DNA of 64,000 nucleotides from JAAEUB01 sp964550345 (GCA_964550345.1 CAZJYZ010000011.1:16256-80255), one strand, 5' to 3'. Counted from the stretch's first letter, positions 23,357 through 33,047 are shown. Numbers and translations: made by a program. The notes: generated by a model not told the origin, from the letters alone.

Positions 23357-24043
23357 ATGTCATTTGATCACGATGCCTCACCAGTGAACCCAATGCCGCC
23401 CATTGTGGTCACTTTGGCGCTGATAATTGTGGCGATCGAAGTCGCATTTCAGGCGGGCAGTGCCGGGTTTGTCGGCGGCCCCGAAGCTACCGGCTGGCGC
23501 ATCTCAGCGCTGGAAACTTACGGCTTTCGCGAACCCTTGTTCAACTGGATGATAGAGAACCGGCAGTTCCACTGGCAATTTGCCTATGGCATCCTGACCT
23601 ACCCTTTTGTCAATTATTCCTTCACCAATGTGGTGTTTTCCGTCGTGTTCATTCTGGCACTTGGAAAGATGGTGGGCGAGATTTTTTCGCCTTTTGCCTT
23701 CCTGCTGGTATTCTTCGGAGCTTCCATCGTCGGGGCCCTGACTTACGGACTGGTCTGGGATACGCCCATCGTACTGTTTGGCGCCATGCCCGGTGCCTAC
23801 GGGTTGATCGGTGCCTATTCCTTCCTTTTGTGGACAAGCCTTGCAGGCACTGGTGAAAACCCGATGCGGGCCTTTACCCTGATCGGCTTTCTGATGGCAT
23901 TGCAGTTGATCTGGGGCCTGCTGTTTGCCGGATCACTGAACTGGGTCGCCGATCTTTCCGGCTTTGTTGCCGGTTTCGGCCTGTCCTTCGTGGTATCGCC
24001 CGGCGGCTGGCAGCGCGTAGTTGGAAAAATTCGTCAGCGTTAA
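23357..24043 (+). CDS. rhomboid-family membrane protein lacking catalytic Ser and His
   Basis: A 228-residue protein with six membrane helices. The rhomboid fold is recognisable from NRQFHWQFAYGILTYPFVN, the long helix ending in VFFGASIVGALTYG and the GLIGAYSFLLW segment. The serine-helix motif G-A-S-G is replaced by GAMPGAYGLIG, so Ser becomes Met. The helix-6 His of A-H-x-G-G-F is replaced by Asp in VADLSGFVAGFGLSF. It cannot be a serine protease by the usual mechanism and is better viewed as a rhomboid pseudoprotease. ATG 23357 follows AAGGAAAG. A longer frame from 23141 overlaps trpS and is not credible. Confidence 0.85.
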   Translation: MSFDHDASPVNPMPPIVVTLALIIVAIEVAFQAGSAGFVGGPEATGWRISALETYGFREPLFNWMIENRQFHWQFAYGILTYPFVNYSFTNVVFSVVFILALGKMVGEIFSPFAFLLVFFGASIVGALTYGLVWDTPIVLFGAMPGAYGLIGAYSFLLWTSLAGTGENPMRAFTLIGFLMALQLIWGLLFAGSLNWVADLSGFVAGFGLSFVVSPGGWQRVVGKIRQR

Positions 24044-24154
24044 ATTCCAGCGTTTCCTCTGAAATGGGTGTGCATCCGGCCCTGAGGAAAGCACATTCTC
24101 GCTCGGTGCTTTGATTGGTGTGGGAGGTATCACGCTTAATCTTTCATCGCGTCC

Positions 24155-24190
24155 CTTTTCCTCTTACTAAAAATATCCTCGCCGAAGCCC
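24155..24190 (-). repeat. interspersed intergenic repeat, copy 1
   Basis: Read on the minus strand this is GCTTCGGCGAGGATATTTTT followed by AGTAAGAGGAAAAG. It matches the copies at 38806 and 49533 in the shared pattern GC.TC.GGCG.GG.TATTT...AAG..GAAG. It lies in the roughly 210-base gap between the rhomboid-like gene and murJ. Confidence 0.55.
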
Positions 24191-24256
24191 TCAAATCTCT
24201 TTGAAAACATCCCGTTTATGGTCGGGCGAAGGTTAGCCGGATTGCGGCACAACACC

Positions 24257-25828
24257 CTATCGGCGCATGGCGTCCCGAAACTCACGTAGGCGAAAGGCTT
24301 TGAACATGGCGCCTAGCGCGAAATACGAGAGCATCCCCATGGCAATCAGGATGAACAGCGCGACGTAACGCAACCCCTCGGCACCGAACATTGGCCCGAT
24401 CACAATCTCCGTGCCCTTCAGCACCGCCCCCATCAGCCACGAAGCAGCACCGATACGCCAGACGCGCGACCAGAAACGGCGGTCAAAGCGGGCCTCTTCC
24501 CCCATGCGCCGCGCACCGCTCCACAACAAGAGGGTCATCACCCAGCCCGCAGTGGTTGTTGCTATGGCTGCAGCAATGAAGCCAAAGTCGGGAAGGAATG
24601 AGGAAATGGCGATCGCCAACCCGATTGCCAGCCCGGCATTCACCACCAAGGCTACGAGGGCATAGTAAAAGGGTGTCTTGGTGTTTTCACGGGCAAAAAA
24701 GATAGGTTGCAGGACTTTTTGCAGCACGAAGGCAGGCAAGCCCAACCCATAGATCGCAACAGCTACAGCCGTGCGCGCACTGTCGTCGGAATCAAACGCG
24801 CCGCGCTCAAACAGGACCGAGACCAGCGGGTATGGCACAAGGACCAGCGCCACTGCGGCCGGCACGGTCAGGGCCAGGGACAATTCTCCTGCCCGGCTGA
24901 GAACCTCGCGCCCGCCCGCCGCATCTCCGGCGGTGATGCGGCGGGTCAAGTCTGGCAGCAGCACCACGCCAATGGCAATGCCCACCACGCCCAGCGGTAA
25001 TTGGTACAGCCGGTCCGCGTAGCTGAGCCAGGCTATGGCGCCGTCAAAAAAGCTGGCCACCTGCCGACCAACCAGAAGGTTGACCTGAACCACACCCCCG
25101 GCAAGGGCGGCGGGGGCTGCCAGGATTGCCAGTCGTTTAAGCTCGGGCGTCATGCGTGGGCGGCGCGGTACCAGTTTGAAACCGGCGCGTGAAGCTGCAA
25201 TCCAGACCAGTATCATCTGGGCAATACCCGCCACTGGGACCGTCCAGACTAGGGTCAGGCCAATATCAGCCCCGGCCCAGGTCGCGATGCTCATGGCGCT
25301 TATGAATAGCACGTTCAGCAACACAGGCGCTGCCGCCGCCGCCATAAAGCGGCCCGTTGCGTTTAATACGCCGGACAAGAGCGCGGCAATGGCGATGAAC
25401 AGGATATAGGGGAACGCGATACGGCCAAACAGCACCGTCAAGTCAAAGCGTTCATCCGCCGCGAAACCCGAGGCCATGGCCAGCACCAGCAGGGGCATGA
25501 AAATCTGCGCCACGATTGTGAAAAGGATTAGAAAAAACCCAAGGCCGGACAGGGCGTCGCGGGCAAAATCCAGCGCTTCCTTCGGGTCGTCGCCGCCTTT
25601 TTCCAGTTTTTTCGCGAACATCGGTACGAATGCCGGGTTCAGCGTGCCCTCGGCAAAGAAACGGCGGAACATATTTGGCAGGGCGAAAGCGATCAGGAAC
25701 GCCTCGGCGACGACACCGGTGCCAAGGGCGGCCGCAATTATAATGTCACGTACAAAACCCAGAACCCTGCTGGCCAATGTCCATACGCCGACGGTCAGAA
25801 ACCCTGACAAAAGCTTTGACCGCGCCAT
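24257..25828 (-). CDS. murJ: lipid II flippase MurJ
   Basis: A MATE/MOP-superfamily flippase of 523 residues with about fourteen membrane helices. It moves lipid II across the inner membrane for peptidoglycan synthesis. Family motifs include the N-terminal TLASRVLGFVRDIIIAAALG and ALPNMFRRFFAEGTLNPAFVP, with the essential arginines of the central cavity. Its start ATG shares one base with the glnD stop (TGATG), a strong sign of coupled translation. The glnD-murJ-trpS order is commonly retained in Rhodobacterales. Confidence 0.97.
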   Translation of the reverse strand: MARSKLLSGFLTVGVWTLASRVLGFVRDIIIAAALGTGVVAEAFLIAFALPNMFRRFFAEGTLNPAFVPMFAKKLEKGGDDPKEALDFARDALSGLGFFLILFTIVAQIFMPLLVLAMASGFAADERFDLTVLFGRIAFPYILFIAIAALLSGVLNATGRFMAAAAAPVLLNVLFISAMSIATWAGADIGLTLVWTVPVAGIAQMILVWIAASRAGFKLVPRRPRMTPELKRLAILAAPAALAGGVVQVNLLVGRQVASFFDGAIAWLSYADRLYQLPLGVVGIAIGVVLLPDLTRRITAGDAAGGREVLSRAGELSLALTVPAAVALVLVPYPLVSVLFERGAFDSDDSARTAVAVAIYGLGLPAFVLQKVLQPIFFARENTKTPFYYALVALVVNAGLAIGLAIAISSFLPDFGFIAAAIATTTAGWVMTLLLWSGARRMGEEARFDRRFWSRVWRIGAASWLMGAVLKGTEIVIGPMFGAEGLRYVALFILIAMGMLSYFALGAMFKAFRLREFRDAMRR

Positions 25829-28698
25829 CAGCTGCGGGCCCTTTTGGCGCCACTTTCGATTGCCGCGCGCAATTTGTTCTTCAGCATTTTCTGCTTGCTC
25901 TCTGCATAAAATTTCAGCCCGAACATATCTTTGACATAGAAGCTGTCTACCACCTGTTCGCCATATGTCGCGATTACTGCGCTGGCGATATAAACGTGGT
26001 TATCCGCCAATGTGCGGGTCAGGTCATAAAGAAGGCCCGGGCGGTCGCGGGTATCGACCTCGATGATCGTATAGATATCCGAGCCGTCATTGTCGAAGGT
26101 GATCGAGGTGGGCACGCGAAAGGCACGTTCACGTTTCTTGATCACATCGCGCGATTTCATCGCCTCACGGGTCACAATCTCACCCTTGAGGGATTTGTCG
26201 ATCATGTCCGACAAGCGTTTCAGCCGCCCTGCCTCATAGGGATGGCCCTGCGCATCCTGCACCCAAAATGCAGCGGTGGCGAAACCGTCATTTGAGGTAT
26301 AGGTCCGCGCATCCACCACATTGGCCCCGACCAGAGCCAACGCGCCGGCAAGACGTGAAAAAATGCCCGGATGGTCCGTCAGGGCGAAACAGATGCGGGT
26401 GGCATCGCGATCTTCGTCCGGATGCAGGTCCATGCGAACCTCCTCCTCGTCGATATCGCGTAGGAGATTGGCAAAGACCACATGCGCGGTAACGTGAAGA
26501 CCTTGCCAATAGGGCGGGTAATGGCGTGCGGTTTCGCGTTTGAGCTCGGCCTTGCTCCAGTCCGGCAGGGCCGCGCGCAGGTTGCGTTTGGCCTCGGTGC
26601 CACGCACTGCTCGGCTGATCGTCTCCATTCCGTCCTCAAGCACCAGCCTTGTCTGCCGATACAGCGCGCGCAACAGCACTGCTTTCCAGTTATTCCACAC
26701 CCCCGGACCGACACCGCGAATGTCACAGACGGTCAATACCAACAGCAGGTCCAGTCGTTTGACCGAGCCTACCGCCTTGGCAAAATCGCGCACTGTGCGC
26801 GGGTCGGCAATATCTCGTTTCTGCGCCATGTCGGACATCAAAAGGTGGTGGCGTACCAGCCATTCGACATCAGCACATTCGCGTTTAGATAGCCCCAGCC
26901 GAGGGGCAACTTTGCGAGATATGCGCGCGCCCAAAATGGAATGATCTTCGTCGCGGCCCTTTCCGATATCATGGCACAGCATCGCCACCATCAAAGTCTT
27001 ACGGTTAAGCCCTTCACGCAGAATGTCCGAGGCCACCGGAAGCTCTTCTTCCAGCTCTTTATGCTCGATTTGGGTGAACTCCGAGATCACCTGAATGGTG
27101 TGTTCGTCCACCGTATAGGAATGGTACATGTTGAACTGCATCATCGCTACGATGGGCTCAAATTCCGGAATGAAAGCGCCCAGCACCCCCAGCTCATTCA
27201 TCCGGCGCAAGGCACGTTCGGGATTACCGTACTTTAAAAGCATATCAAGAAAGAGCTTTGTTGCCTCCTTGTCGCTACGCATATCATCATCGATCAAATC
27301 GAGGTTTGCATGAACCAGACGCATGGCGTCCGGGTGGATAAGCAAGCCCGTGCGCAAGCCCTCGGCGAACAGGCGCAGGATATTCATTTTGTCGGCCAAG
27401 AATTTGGCCTCGCTGGCAAAGTTCAGGCGGTTTTGGCTAATGCGAAACCCTGCCTTGGCGCGGCGACGCCGGAACAGGCCAACAAGACGCGGTTCTTTTT
27501 TGACATGAGCCGCCTCAAGCCCGGTCAGGAAAATACGTGTCAATTCGCCAACCGAGGTGGCGTAGCGAAAATAATCGTGCATGAAATGTTCAACCGCGCG
27601 CCTGCCGGAATGGCTTTTGTAACCCATTTGCGCCGCCACCTCGACCTGCAGGTCGAAGGTCAGCTGATCCTGCGCGCGCCCGGCAATCAGGTGCATGTGG
27701 CAGCGTACTGACCAGAGGAATTCGTCCGCCTCATAAAAGGTTTCATATTCATCCGGGCTGAAAACCCCCAGATCAACAAGCTCGCTTATTTTTTCTACCC
27801 GGTGCTGATATTTTGCGATCCAGAACAACGTCTGCAGATCGCGCAAGCCGCCTTTTCCCTCTTTGATATTTGGTTCAACAACATACCGCTGACCGCCATG
27901 TTTGCGCAGGCGGGTGTCACGCTCGGCCAGCTTGGCCTCGATAAACTCGGCAGCTGTACCCTTGAACAGTTTTGCCCACAGCTCTGCCGTCAGTTCCTCG
28001 GCAAGGTCTTTGTCTCCGGCCAGGAACCGGCGTTCCAGCAAAGCTGTGCGAATGGTGAAATCTTCGCGCCCCAAGCGCAGGCAATCCTTGATCGTGCGGC
28101 TGGAATGGCCGACCTTCAGGCGCAGATCCCACAGCATATAAAGCGTGCTCTCAATCACGCTTTCAATCCGGGCAGTAACTTTATATGGCGTCAAAAACAG
28201 CAAATCGACATCAGATTGCGGGGCCATTTCGTAGCGGCCATAGCCACCGACTGCGAGCATGGCCAGACGCTCGGACGCTGTCGGCACCGCTATCGGGTGC
28301 AGGATATCCGTCGCGACCTTGAACACTTCGCACAAGACACAATCGGTGAGGTAGGCGTAAGCGCGAACACATCCGCGGGCTTCGTGCGGGCTTTCAGTCA
28401 ATGCCGTCGCGATCGCCGCCCGTCCTCCTTTCATAGCCGCGCTTAGTGCGCCAACCGTCGCCGCGCGAATACCCGCCGCATCCGAAGCATCGGAAATGCC
28501 AGCATCGATAGCCGCCCGCACTGCAACAGGATCAAAAATATCCTCCGCCGTGCAGATCAGGGCTTGTTGAAAGTCCGCGTTTTGGTGGGCCGGCTCAGAA
28601 ACCGGAGCCAACGAAGATTCTGGGGGCTGGGTCGATGATGACAACCTGATTTTCCTGAATTTGCGCCACGGCAAGGCCGCGCTCGTTAGTGCCGTCAA
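25828..28698 (-). CDS. glnD: bifunctional PII uridylyltransferase/uridylyl-removing enzyme
   Basis: A large nitrogen sensor of up to 956 residues that uridylylates and deuridylylates PII proteins in response to glutamine. The nucleotidyltransferase motif is GGYGRYEMAPQSDVDLLFL (about residue 150). The GlnD adaptor domain follows, and the HD phosphohydrolase has CHDIGKGRDEDHS (about 580). Two C-terminal ACT domains contain TDHPGIFSRLAGALALVGAN and DTRDRPGLLYDLTRTLADN. The start is uncertain: the frame opens 104 bases inside the upstream lipoprotein gene. In-frame TTG codons at 28644 (AGGAAAATCAGG upstream) and 28611 are alternatives. Conserved sequence begins only after about residue 45. Confidence 0.95.
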   Translation of the reverse strand: MTALTSAALPWRKFRKIRLSSSTQPPESSLAPVSEPAHQNADFQQALICTAEDIFDPVAVRAAIDAGISDASDAAGIRAATVGALSAAMKGGRAAIATALTESPHEARGCVRAYAYLTDCVLCEVFKVATDILHPIAVPTASERLAMLAVGGYGRYEMAPQSDVDLLFLTPYKVTARIESVIESTLYMLWDLRLKVGHSSRTIKDCLRLGREDFTIRTALLERRFLAGDKDLAEELTAELWAKLFKGTAAEFIEAKLAERDTRLRKHGGQRYVVEPNIKEGKGGLRDLQTLFWIAKYQHRVEKISELVDLGVFSPDEYETFYEADEFLWSVRCHMHLIAGRAQDQLTFDLQVEVAAQMGYKSHSGRRAVEHFMHDYFRYATSVGELTRIFLTGLEAAHVKKEPRLVGLFRRRRAKAGFRISQNRLNFASEAKFLADKMNILRLFAEGLRTGLLIHPDAMRLVHANLDLIDDDMRSDKEATKLFLDMLLKYGNPERALRRMNELGVLGAFIPEFEPIVAMMQFNMYHSYTVDEHTIQVISEFTQIEHKELEEELPVASDILREGLNRKTLMVAMLCHDIGKGRDEDHSILGARISRKVAPRLGLSKRECADVEWLVRHHLLMSDMAQKRDIADPRTVRDFAKAVGSVKRLDLLLVLTVCDIRGVGPGVWNNWKAVLLRALYRQTRLVLEDGMETISRAVRGTEAKRNLRAALPDWSKAELKRETARHYPPYWQGLHVTAHVVFANLLRDIDEEEVRMDLHPDEDRDATRICFALTDHPGIFSRLAGALALVGANVVDARTYTSNDGFATAAFWVQDAQGHPYEAGRLKRLSDMIDKSLKGEIVTREAMKSRDVIKKRERAFRVPTSITFDNDGSDIYTIIEVDTRDRPGLLYDLTRTLADNHVYIASAVIATYGEQVVDSFYVKDMFGLKFYAESKQKMLKNKLRAAIESGAKRARS

Positions 28699-29767
28699 TC
28701 AGCAGGCGGAATACACCATTCACCCCGGCAAAACCTGATGACTGGGTAAGTGCCCCGCCCGTCAGAGCATCCGTATGCCCGGCCCGAACCAGGGCACCGA
28801 TGGCGGCAATACCGTCATAGGCCAGCCCCGAAATCGGGTGTGGCTGACTTCCATAGGCAGCTGCGTAGCGGGCTGAATACTGGTCGGCCAGATCCGGGTC
28901 CGGAATAGCGAACCAGCCCCCCTGCAGCCCCGGCAATGTCAGCGCATTGGCTGGAATATCCCAGCGTTGCAATCCGATAAACTGGGTTTCGATGGGATCA
29001 ACACCATTTTCTGGCAGTAGCCCGGCTAGGAAAGGCAAAGCCCCAGCCGTTCCCGACGTGATGAACAGTGAATGAGCCCCGGATTCGCGCACAGTTTCGC
29101 TGATTTCGGGCAGGGCGTTGATCACGCCGCGCTGCGAGAGCTCAAAGCTGGAAGTTCCCGCCAGGCTAGCTCCACTCAGGCCAATCGCACGCTCAATGGC
29201 GCGGGCACCGGCCATTTCGGCACTGTCGGTGCCATGGGCCACCATGATGTTGCCTTTACCCTGGCTGACAGCGTAGCTCACCAGGCGGGTGGCAGTGTTT
29301 TGGAAAGTATTCCCCAACACGAAGACATTACCGCCGGCAATGTCGGGATTGTTGGAGAAAGCCAGCACATTGACGCCGCGTGACGCGACCGCAACACCAG
29401 CCGCATTGGCATTGGCAGCATAAACTGGCCCAAGGATGATCTTGGCCCCGTCGCGAACCGCCTCAACCGCCATATTGGCTGCCTGATCAGCATTTGCCGC
29501 CGTATCGTAAATGCGCAAGTCAATGGTTACACCGTCCAGTTCGGACATCGCCAGACGGGCGGCGTTTTCAAGCGATTGCGCAAGGGTGGCGTCGGTCGCT
29601 GAGCCCGATCCGCGCGGCACCAATAATGCCACAGGTACCGGTCGGGAAAGGTTAATGCTTGGCCCACCTCCGGGCGCTGTCAGGTTGCAGGATGCCAGAA
29701 AAATCATCGAAAGAAGCGCGGCTAGTACAGTAGACACCTTGCGACCGGCCCGTAAAACAGCAAACAT
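28595..29767 (-). CDS. LppC-like lipoprotein (penicillin-binding protein activator family)
   Basis: A 390-residue protein with a lipoprotein signal ending in IFLASC, so the mature N-terminal Cys would be acylated. The rest is a periplasmic type 1 binding-protein fold: VPVALLVPRGSGSAT, AKIILGPVYAANANA, NVLAFSNNPDIAGGNVFVLG and GLAYDGIAAIGALV. This matches the LppC/LpoA-like domain that activates class A penicillin-binding proteins in gammaproteobacteria. Role in alphaproteobacteria is less clear. ATG 29767 is preferred because it gives a normal signal peptide, and an upstream ATG adds 15 residues. It is divergent from rsmI, as in many relatives. Confidence 0.88.
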   Translation of the reverse strand: MFAVLRAGRKVSTVLAALLSMIFLASCNLTAPGGGPSINLSRPVPVALLVPRGSGSATDATLAQSLENAARLAMSELDGVTIDLRIYDTAANADQAANMAVEAVRDGAKIILGPVYAANANAAGVAVASRGVNVLAFSNNPDIAGGNVFVLGNTFQNTATRLVSYAVSQGKGNIMVAHGTDSAEMAGARAIERAIGLSGASLAGTSSFELSQRGVINALPEISETVRESGAHSLFITSGTAGALPFLAGLLPENGVDPIETQFIGLQRWDIPANALTLPGLQGGWFAIPDPDLADQYSARYAAAYGSQPHPISGLAYDGIAAIGALVRAGHTDALTGGALTQSSGFAGVNGVFRLLIDGTNERGLAVAQIQENQVVIIDPAPRIFVGSGF

Positions 29768-29858
29768 ATGCAAATCCTTATTCCCTATGGCCGCAGCGCC
29801 ATCAAGGCACACGGCTTGTACGGTGCCATCATAAACGCCACAACAGACAGGTCCAGCC

Positions 29859-30716
29859 TTGAAAACCGAAATAAACCCGCTCTCGCCAGGCCTCTATCTG
29901 GTCGCTACACCGATCGGCAATGCCCGCGATATCACGCTGAGAGCGCTAGATATTCTTGGCCAGGCGAATGTGATCGCCGCCGAAGACACCCGCACAGCAC
30001 GCAAATTGCTGAATTTGCATGGCGTAGAATTGGGCGATCGTCCGCTTATTGCCTATCATGATCATTCCGGGGAAGCAGGGCGCAACGGCATCCTGAAACT
30101 GATCGGCGAAGGACGCTCGGTCGCCTATGTCAGTGAGGCAGGAACACCACTTGTGGCCGATCCGGGCTTCGCACTGGCACGCGAAGCAGCGCAGGCCGGG
30201 CACAAGGTGACAACCGCACCCGGCGCGTCCTCGGCACTTGCGGCCCTGAGCCTATCAGGCCTGCCGAGTGATCGCTTCCTGTTCGCCGGGTTTGCGCCGA
30301 CAAGTAAAGGGGCGCGACACCGTTGGTTGGAGGAAATCACCAAAACCCCGGCGACACTGATTATTTTTGAAAGCCCAAAACGTATTAGGCAAACATTAAC
30401 TGACTTATGCGACATTGCGGGTAAGGAACGCAAAGCCGCCATCTGCCGGGAGCTGACCAAAAAGTTCGAAGAAGTTCTGCGCGGCACGTTGGGGGAATTG
30501 CAGGAAATCACGGCCCAACGGCAATTAAAGGGCGAAATCGTACTGGTTCTTGAGCAAGGCCATCACCAGACAAGTGACGAAACCATGGAGGCTGCTCTGC
30601 GCGAAGCAATGGAGAATATGAGCCTGAAAGATGCCGTATCGAACGTGGCCAGCGCCTATAATCTGGCGCGCCGCAAGGTTTACCAGGCGGCGTTGGAGCT
30701 GGAGAAAAACAAATGA
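29859..30716 (+). CDS. rsmI: 16S rRNA 2'-O-ribose C1402 methyltransferase
   Basis: A SAM-dependent tetrapyrrole-methylase-fold enzyme, 285 residues. It methylates the ribose of C1402 in the decoding centre. Motifs are GLYLVATPIGNARDITLRAL at the N-terminus, AEDTRTARKLL, YVSEAGTPLVADPG and PGASSALAALSLSGLPSDRF. The start must be TTG (29859), because a stop codon lies nine codons upstream and no ATG or GTG is available before the conserved N-terminal strand. It overlaps yraN by 4 bases and is divergent from the lppC-like gene. Confidence 0.96.
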   Translation: MKTEINPLSPGLYLVATPIGNARDITLRALDILGQANVIAAEDTRTARKLLNLHGVELGDRPLIAYHDHSGEAGRNGILKLIGEGRSVAYVSEAGTPLVADPGFALAREAAQAGHKVTTAPGASSALAALSLSGLPSDRFLFAGFAPTSKGARHRWLEEITKTPATLIIFESPKRIRQTLTDLCDIAGKERKAAICRELTKKFEEVLRGTLGELQEITAQRQLKGEIVLVLEQGHHQTSDETMEAALREAMENMSLKDAVSNVASAYNLARRKVYQAALELEKNK

Positions 30717-31066
30717 GCGGTTTGACTTCCTACCTTGCGGGACAATCCGCCGAGGACCATGTTGCCCGTGCCTATGAAGCTGATGGCCACCAGATTGCCG
30801 GAAGGCGCTGGCGCGGCACCCGCGGAGAAATAGATATCATAGCCCGTAATCGCGATGGGCTGGTATTTATTGAAGTCAAGAAAGCACGTGATTTTGCACG
30901 TGCCGCAGAAAGGCTGACCCGTGCACAAATGAAAAGGATCTATGGCGCCGCGTCTGAATTCCTGGCCGATGAACCGGCAGGTCAGAACACACAGGTTCGG
31001 TTTGATGTCGCCCTGATAAACGCCTCGGGGCAGATGCAGGTGATAGAAAACGCCTTCGACCTGTAA
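30713..31066 (+). CDS. yraN: YraN/UPF0102-family nuclease-like protein
   Basis: A 117-residue protein of the restriction-endonuclease-like fold. The family pattern is complete: GQSAEDHVARAYEADGHQI, then RRWRGTRGEIDIIARNRDGLVFIEVKKA with the E-D-ExK catalytic-type residues. R..ARAAERLTRAQMKRI and VRFDVALI follow. Its cellular role is not established, and a role linked to DNA uptake or recombination has been suggested for the family. It overlaps rsmI by ATGA, the usual neighbour across proteobacteria. Confidence 0.93.
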   Translation: MSGLTSYLAGQSAEDHVARAYEADGHQIAGRRWRGTRGEIDIIARNRDGLVFIEVKKARDFARAAERLTRAQMKRIYGAASEFLADEPAGQNTQVRFDVALINASGQMQVIENAFDL

Positions 31067-31137
31067 AAAAGACACCCCTGCGCTTGCTCTTGCGCCTGCT
31101 CGACGCCATGTAAGGGGCAGAAACTCGGGGGTGGATA

Positions 31138-32091
31138 ATGCAAAAATCACTACGCGTCGCATTCCAGATGGATCCGATTGAACGGATCGACATTGATGCA
31201 GACAGTTCTTTTCGAATTGCCGAAGAAGCGCAACTGCGCGGGCATGAATTGTTCTATTATACCCCGGACAAACTTTTCTTCGACGAAGGAGAAGTAAAGG
31301 CACGCGGCTGGCCTCTTACTGTCAGGCGGGAAAAGGGCAACCATTTCACCCTTGGCGAGGAGGACGTGTTTCCGCTCAGCTCCTGGGATGTGGTCTGGCT
31401 GCGACAGGACCCGCCTTTTGACATGGGATACATCACCACCACCCATCTTCTGGACATGGTGCACCCGGATACAATGGTGGTGAACGATCCGTTCTGGGTG
31501 CGCAATTATCCGGAAAAGAACCTTGTTCTGACCTTTCCTGACCTCACCCCCCCCACCATGATTGCCCGCGATCTGGATACTTTACGCGCTTTCAAGGACC
31601 GTCACGGGGATATCATCCTCAAACCTCTGTATGGAAATGGAGGTGCCGGGGTATTCCGTCTGCGCCCTGACGACCGCAATCTCGCCAGCTTGCATGAGCT
31701 GTTTTGCTTCATAAACAATGAACCCCTGATCGCACAAAAATTCCTGCCGGACGTGTCCAACGGCGACAAGCGCATCATTTTGGTTGACGGAGAGCCGGTC
31801 GGGGCCATCAACCGGGTGCCTGCTCCTGGTGAGACCCGGTCAAATATGCATGTTGGCGGGCGCCCGGAAAAAATAGGCCTGAGCGAACGTGATCTGGAAA
31901 TTTGCGCCGCAATCGGCCCACTTTTACGTGAGAAAGGCCAGATTTTCGTCGGCATCGACGTCATTGGCGACTATCTGACCGAGATCAACCTGACGTCACC
32001 CACAGGCATTCAGGAGCTTGAGCGGTTTGACAATACCAACATTACCGAGCGTATCTGGCAAGCCATAGAAGCTCGAAAGGCGGGCGTGTGA
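31138..32091 (+). CDS. gshB: glutathione synthetase
   Basis: An ATP-grasp ligase of 317 residues joining gamma-glutamylcysteine and glycine. Motifs include FQMDPIERIDIDADSSF at the N-terminus, WLRQDPPFDMGYITTTHLLD, the ATP-binding KPLYGNGGAGVFRL, and IFVGIDVIGDYLTEINLTSPTG near the C-terminus. The ATG is preceded by GGGGGTGG. It is followed by an HSL-type hydrolase whose GTG start overlaps the gshB stop. Glutathione made here could serve the GST at 34759. Confidence 0.97.
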   Translation: MQKSLRVAFQMDPIERIDIDADSSFRIAEEAQLRGHELFYYTPDKLFFDEGEVKARGWPLTVRREKGNHFTLGEEDVFPLSSWDVVWLRQDPPFDMGYITTTHLLDMVHPDTMVVNDPFWVRNYPEKNLVLTFPDLTPPTMIARDLDTLRAFKDRHGDIILKPLYGNGGAGVFRLRPDDRNLASLHELFCFINNEPLIAQKFLPDVSNGDKRIILVDGEPVGAINRVPAPGETRSNMHVGGRPEKIGLSERDLEICAAIGPLLREKGQIFVGIDVIGDYLTEINLTSPTGIQELERFDNTNITERIWQAIEARKAGV

Positions 32092-33002
32092 GCCTGCGCC
32101 TGAGGCTTCTGAACCTGTTTTTGCGGCTTGCTATCAAACCACAATTTCGCCGTCTGTCTGATCTGCCCCGGACGCGGCGGCACTGGGAATTTGCGGCGCG
32201 CTGGTTAATGCCCACAGCCCCCCCCTTCACATTGACGCAACCCGTGTATCTGGGCAACGGCGCGCGCGCGCTTTCGATTATGAACCGTCCAGCCGGTAAG
32301 GTGCAATCCAAAAGCCCAATCATCCTGTATTTGCATGGTGGGGGCTTCTTGGCGGGAAGTCCACGCACCCATGCCAAAATGCTGGCCAGATTATCCAGCT
32401 TAACCGGGCTTGAGGTGATTGCACCCTGGTACCGGCTTGCCCCCGAGCATCCTTTTCCGGCAGCCTTTGAAGACACCCGTGCCGCTTATGCGGGCCTCGT
32501 GGCAAAAGGATACAATCCGGGCGACATCATCCTTGGCGGTGACAGCGCCGGTGGTGCCCTTGCCCTGGCCCTGTTAGCGCAGCTTTGCGCTGAAAATACA
32601 CCGCCACGCGCGCTCTTTGCATTCTCTCCTTTGACAGACATGCGTTTTCAAGGGGGATCCATAGTCGAGAACGCAAGCCGCGACCCCATGCTGCCCTCTT
32701 CAAAAAATGACCATATCCTTGAGATGTATCTGGCGGGGAACAGCCCGGAAGACCCGCGCACCTCGCCGTTATTGGCTGGTTTTTCTGCCCCTCCTCCTCC
32801 GGTATTTCTGCAGTATGGAGAAAGCGAAATCCTACGCGATGACAGCCGCCGAATGGCCGACAAATTACGGCAGGCCGGAGGGTCGGTCACACAGGATGAA
32901 TGGCCATCAACGCCACATATCTGGGTGCTTTTCGATGGGTTGGTTCCCGAAGCCCGCACTGCCCTCAAACGGACGGCTGCGTTTATCAAGCAGATCAGCT
33001 AA
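32088..33002 (+). CDS. alpha/beta hydrolase of the hormone-sensitive-lipase family
   Basis: A 304-residue esterase. The oxyanion motif is YLHGGGFLAGSPRTH, the nucleophile is in GGDSAGGALALA, the Asp region is YGESEILRDDSRRMA, and the His is in TPHIWVLF. These are the HSL (IV) family features, so it likely cleaves short-chain esters. The GTG start overlaps the gshB stop (GTGA), indicating cotranscription. Several prolines and an N-terminal basic helix precede the core. The natural substrate is unknown. Confidence 0.9.
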   Translation: MSLRLRLLNLFLRLAIKPQFRRLSDLPRTRRHWEFAARWLMPTAPPFTLTQPVYLGNGARALSIMNRPAGKVQSKSPIILYLHGGGFLAGSPRTHAKMLARLSSLTGLEVIAPWYRLAPEHPFPAAFEDTRAAYAGLVAKGYNPGDIILGGDSAGGALALALLAQLCAENTPPRALFAFSPLTDMRFQGGSIVENASRDPMLPSSKNDHILEMYLAGNSPEDPRTSPLLAGFSAPPPPVFLQYGESEILRDDSRRMADKLRQAGGSVTQDEWPSTPHIWVLFDGLVPEARTALKRTAAFIKQIS

Positions 33003-33047
33003 CCGAAAGGTGTTCTGCCAACCGTTTCGCTTTCATGCCCAATCGGG

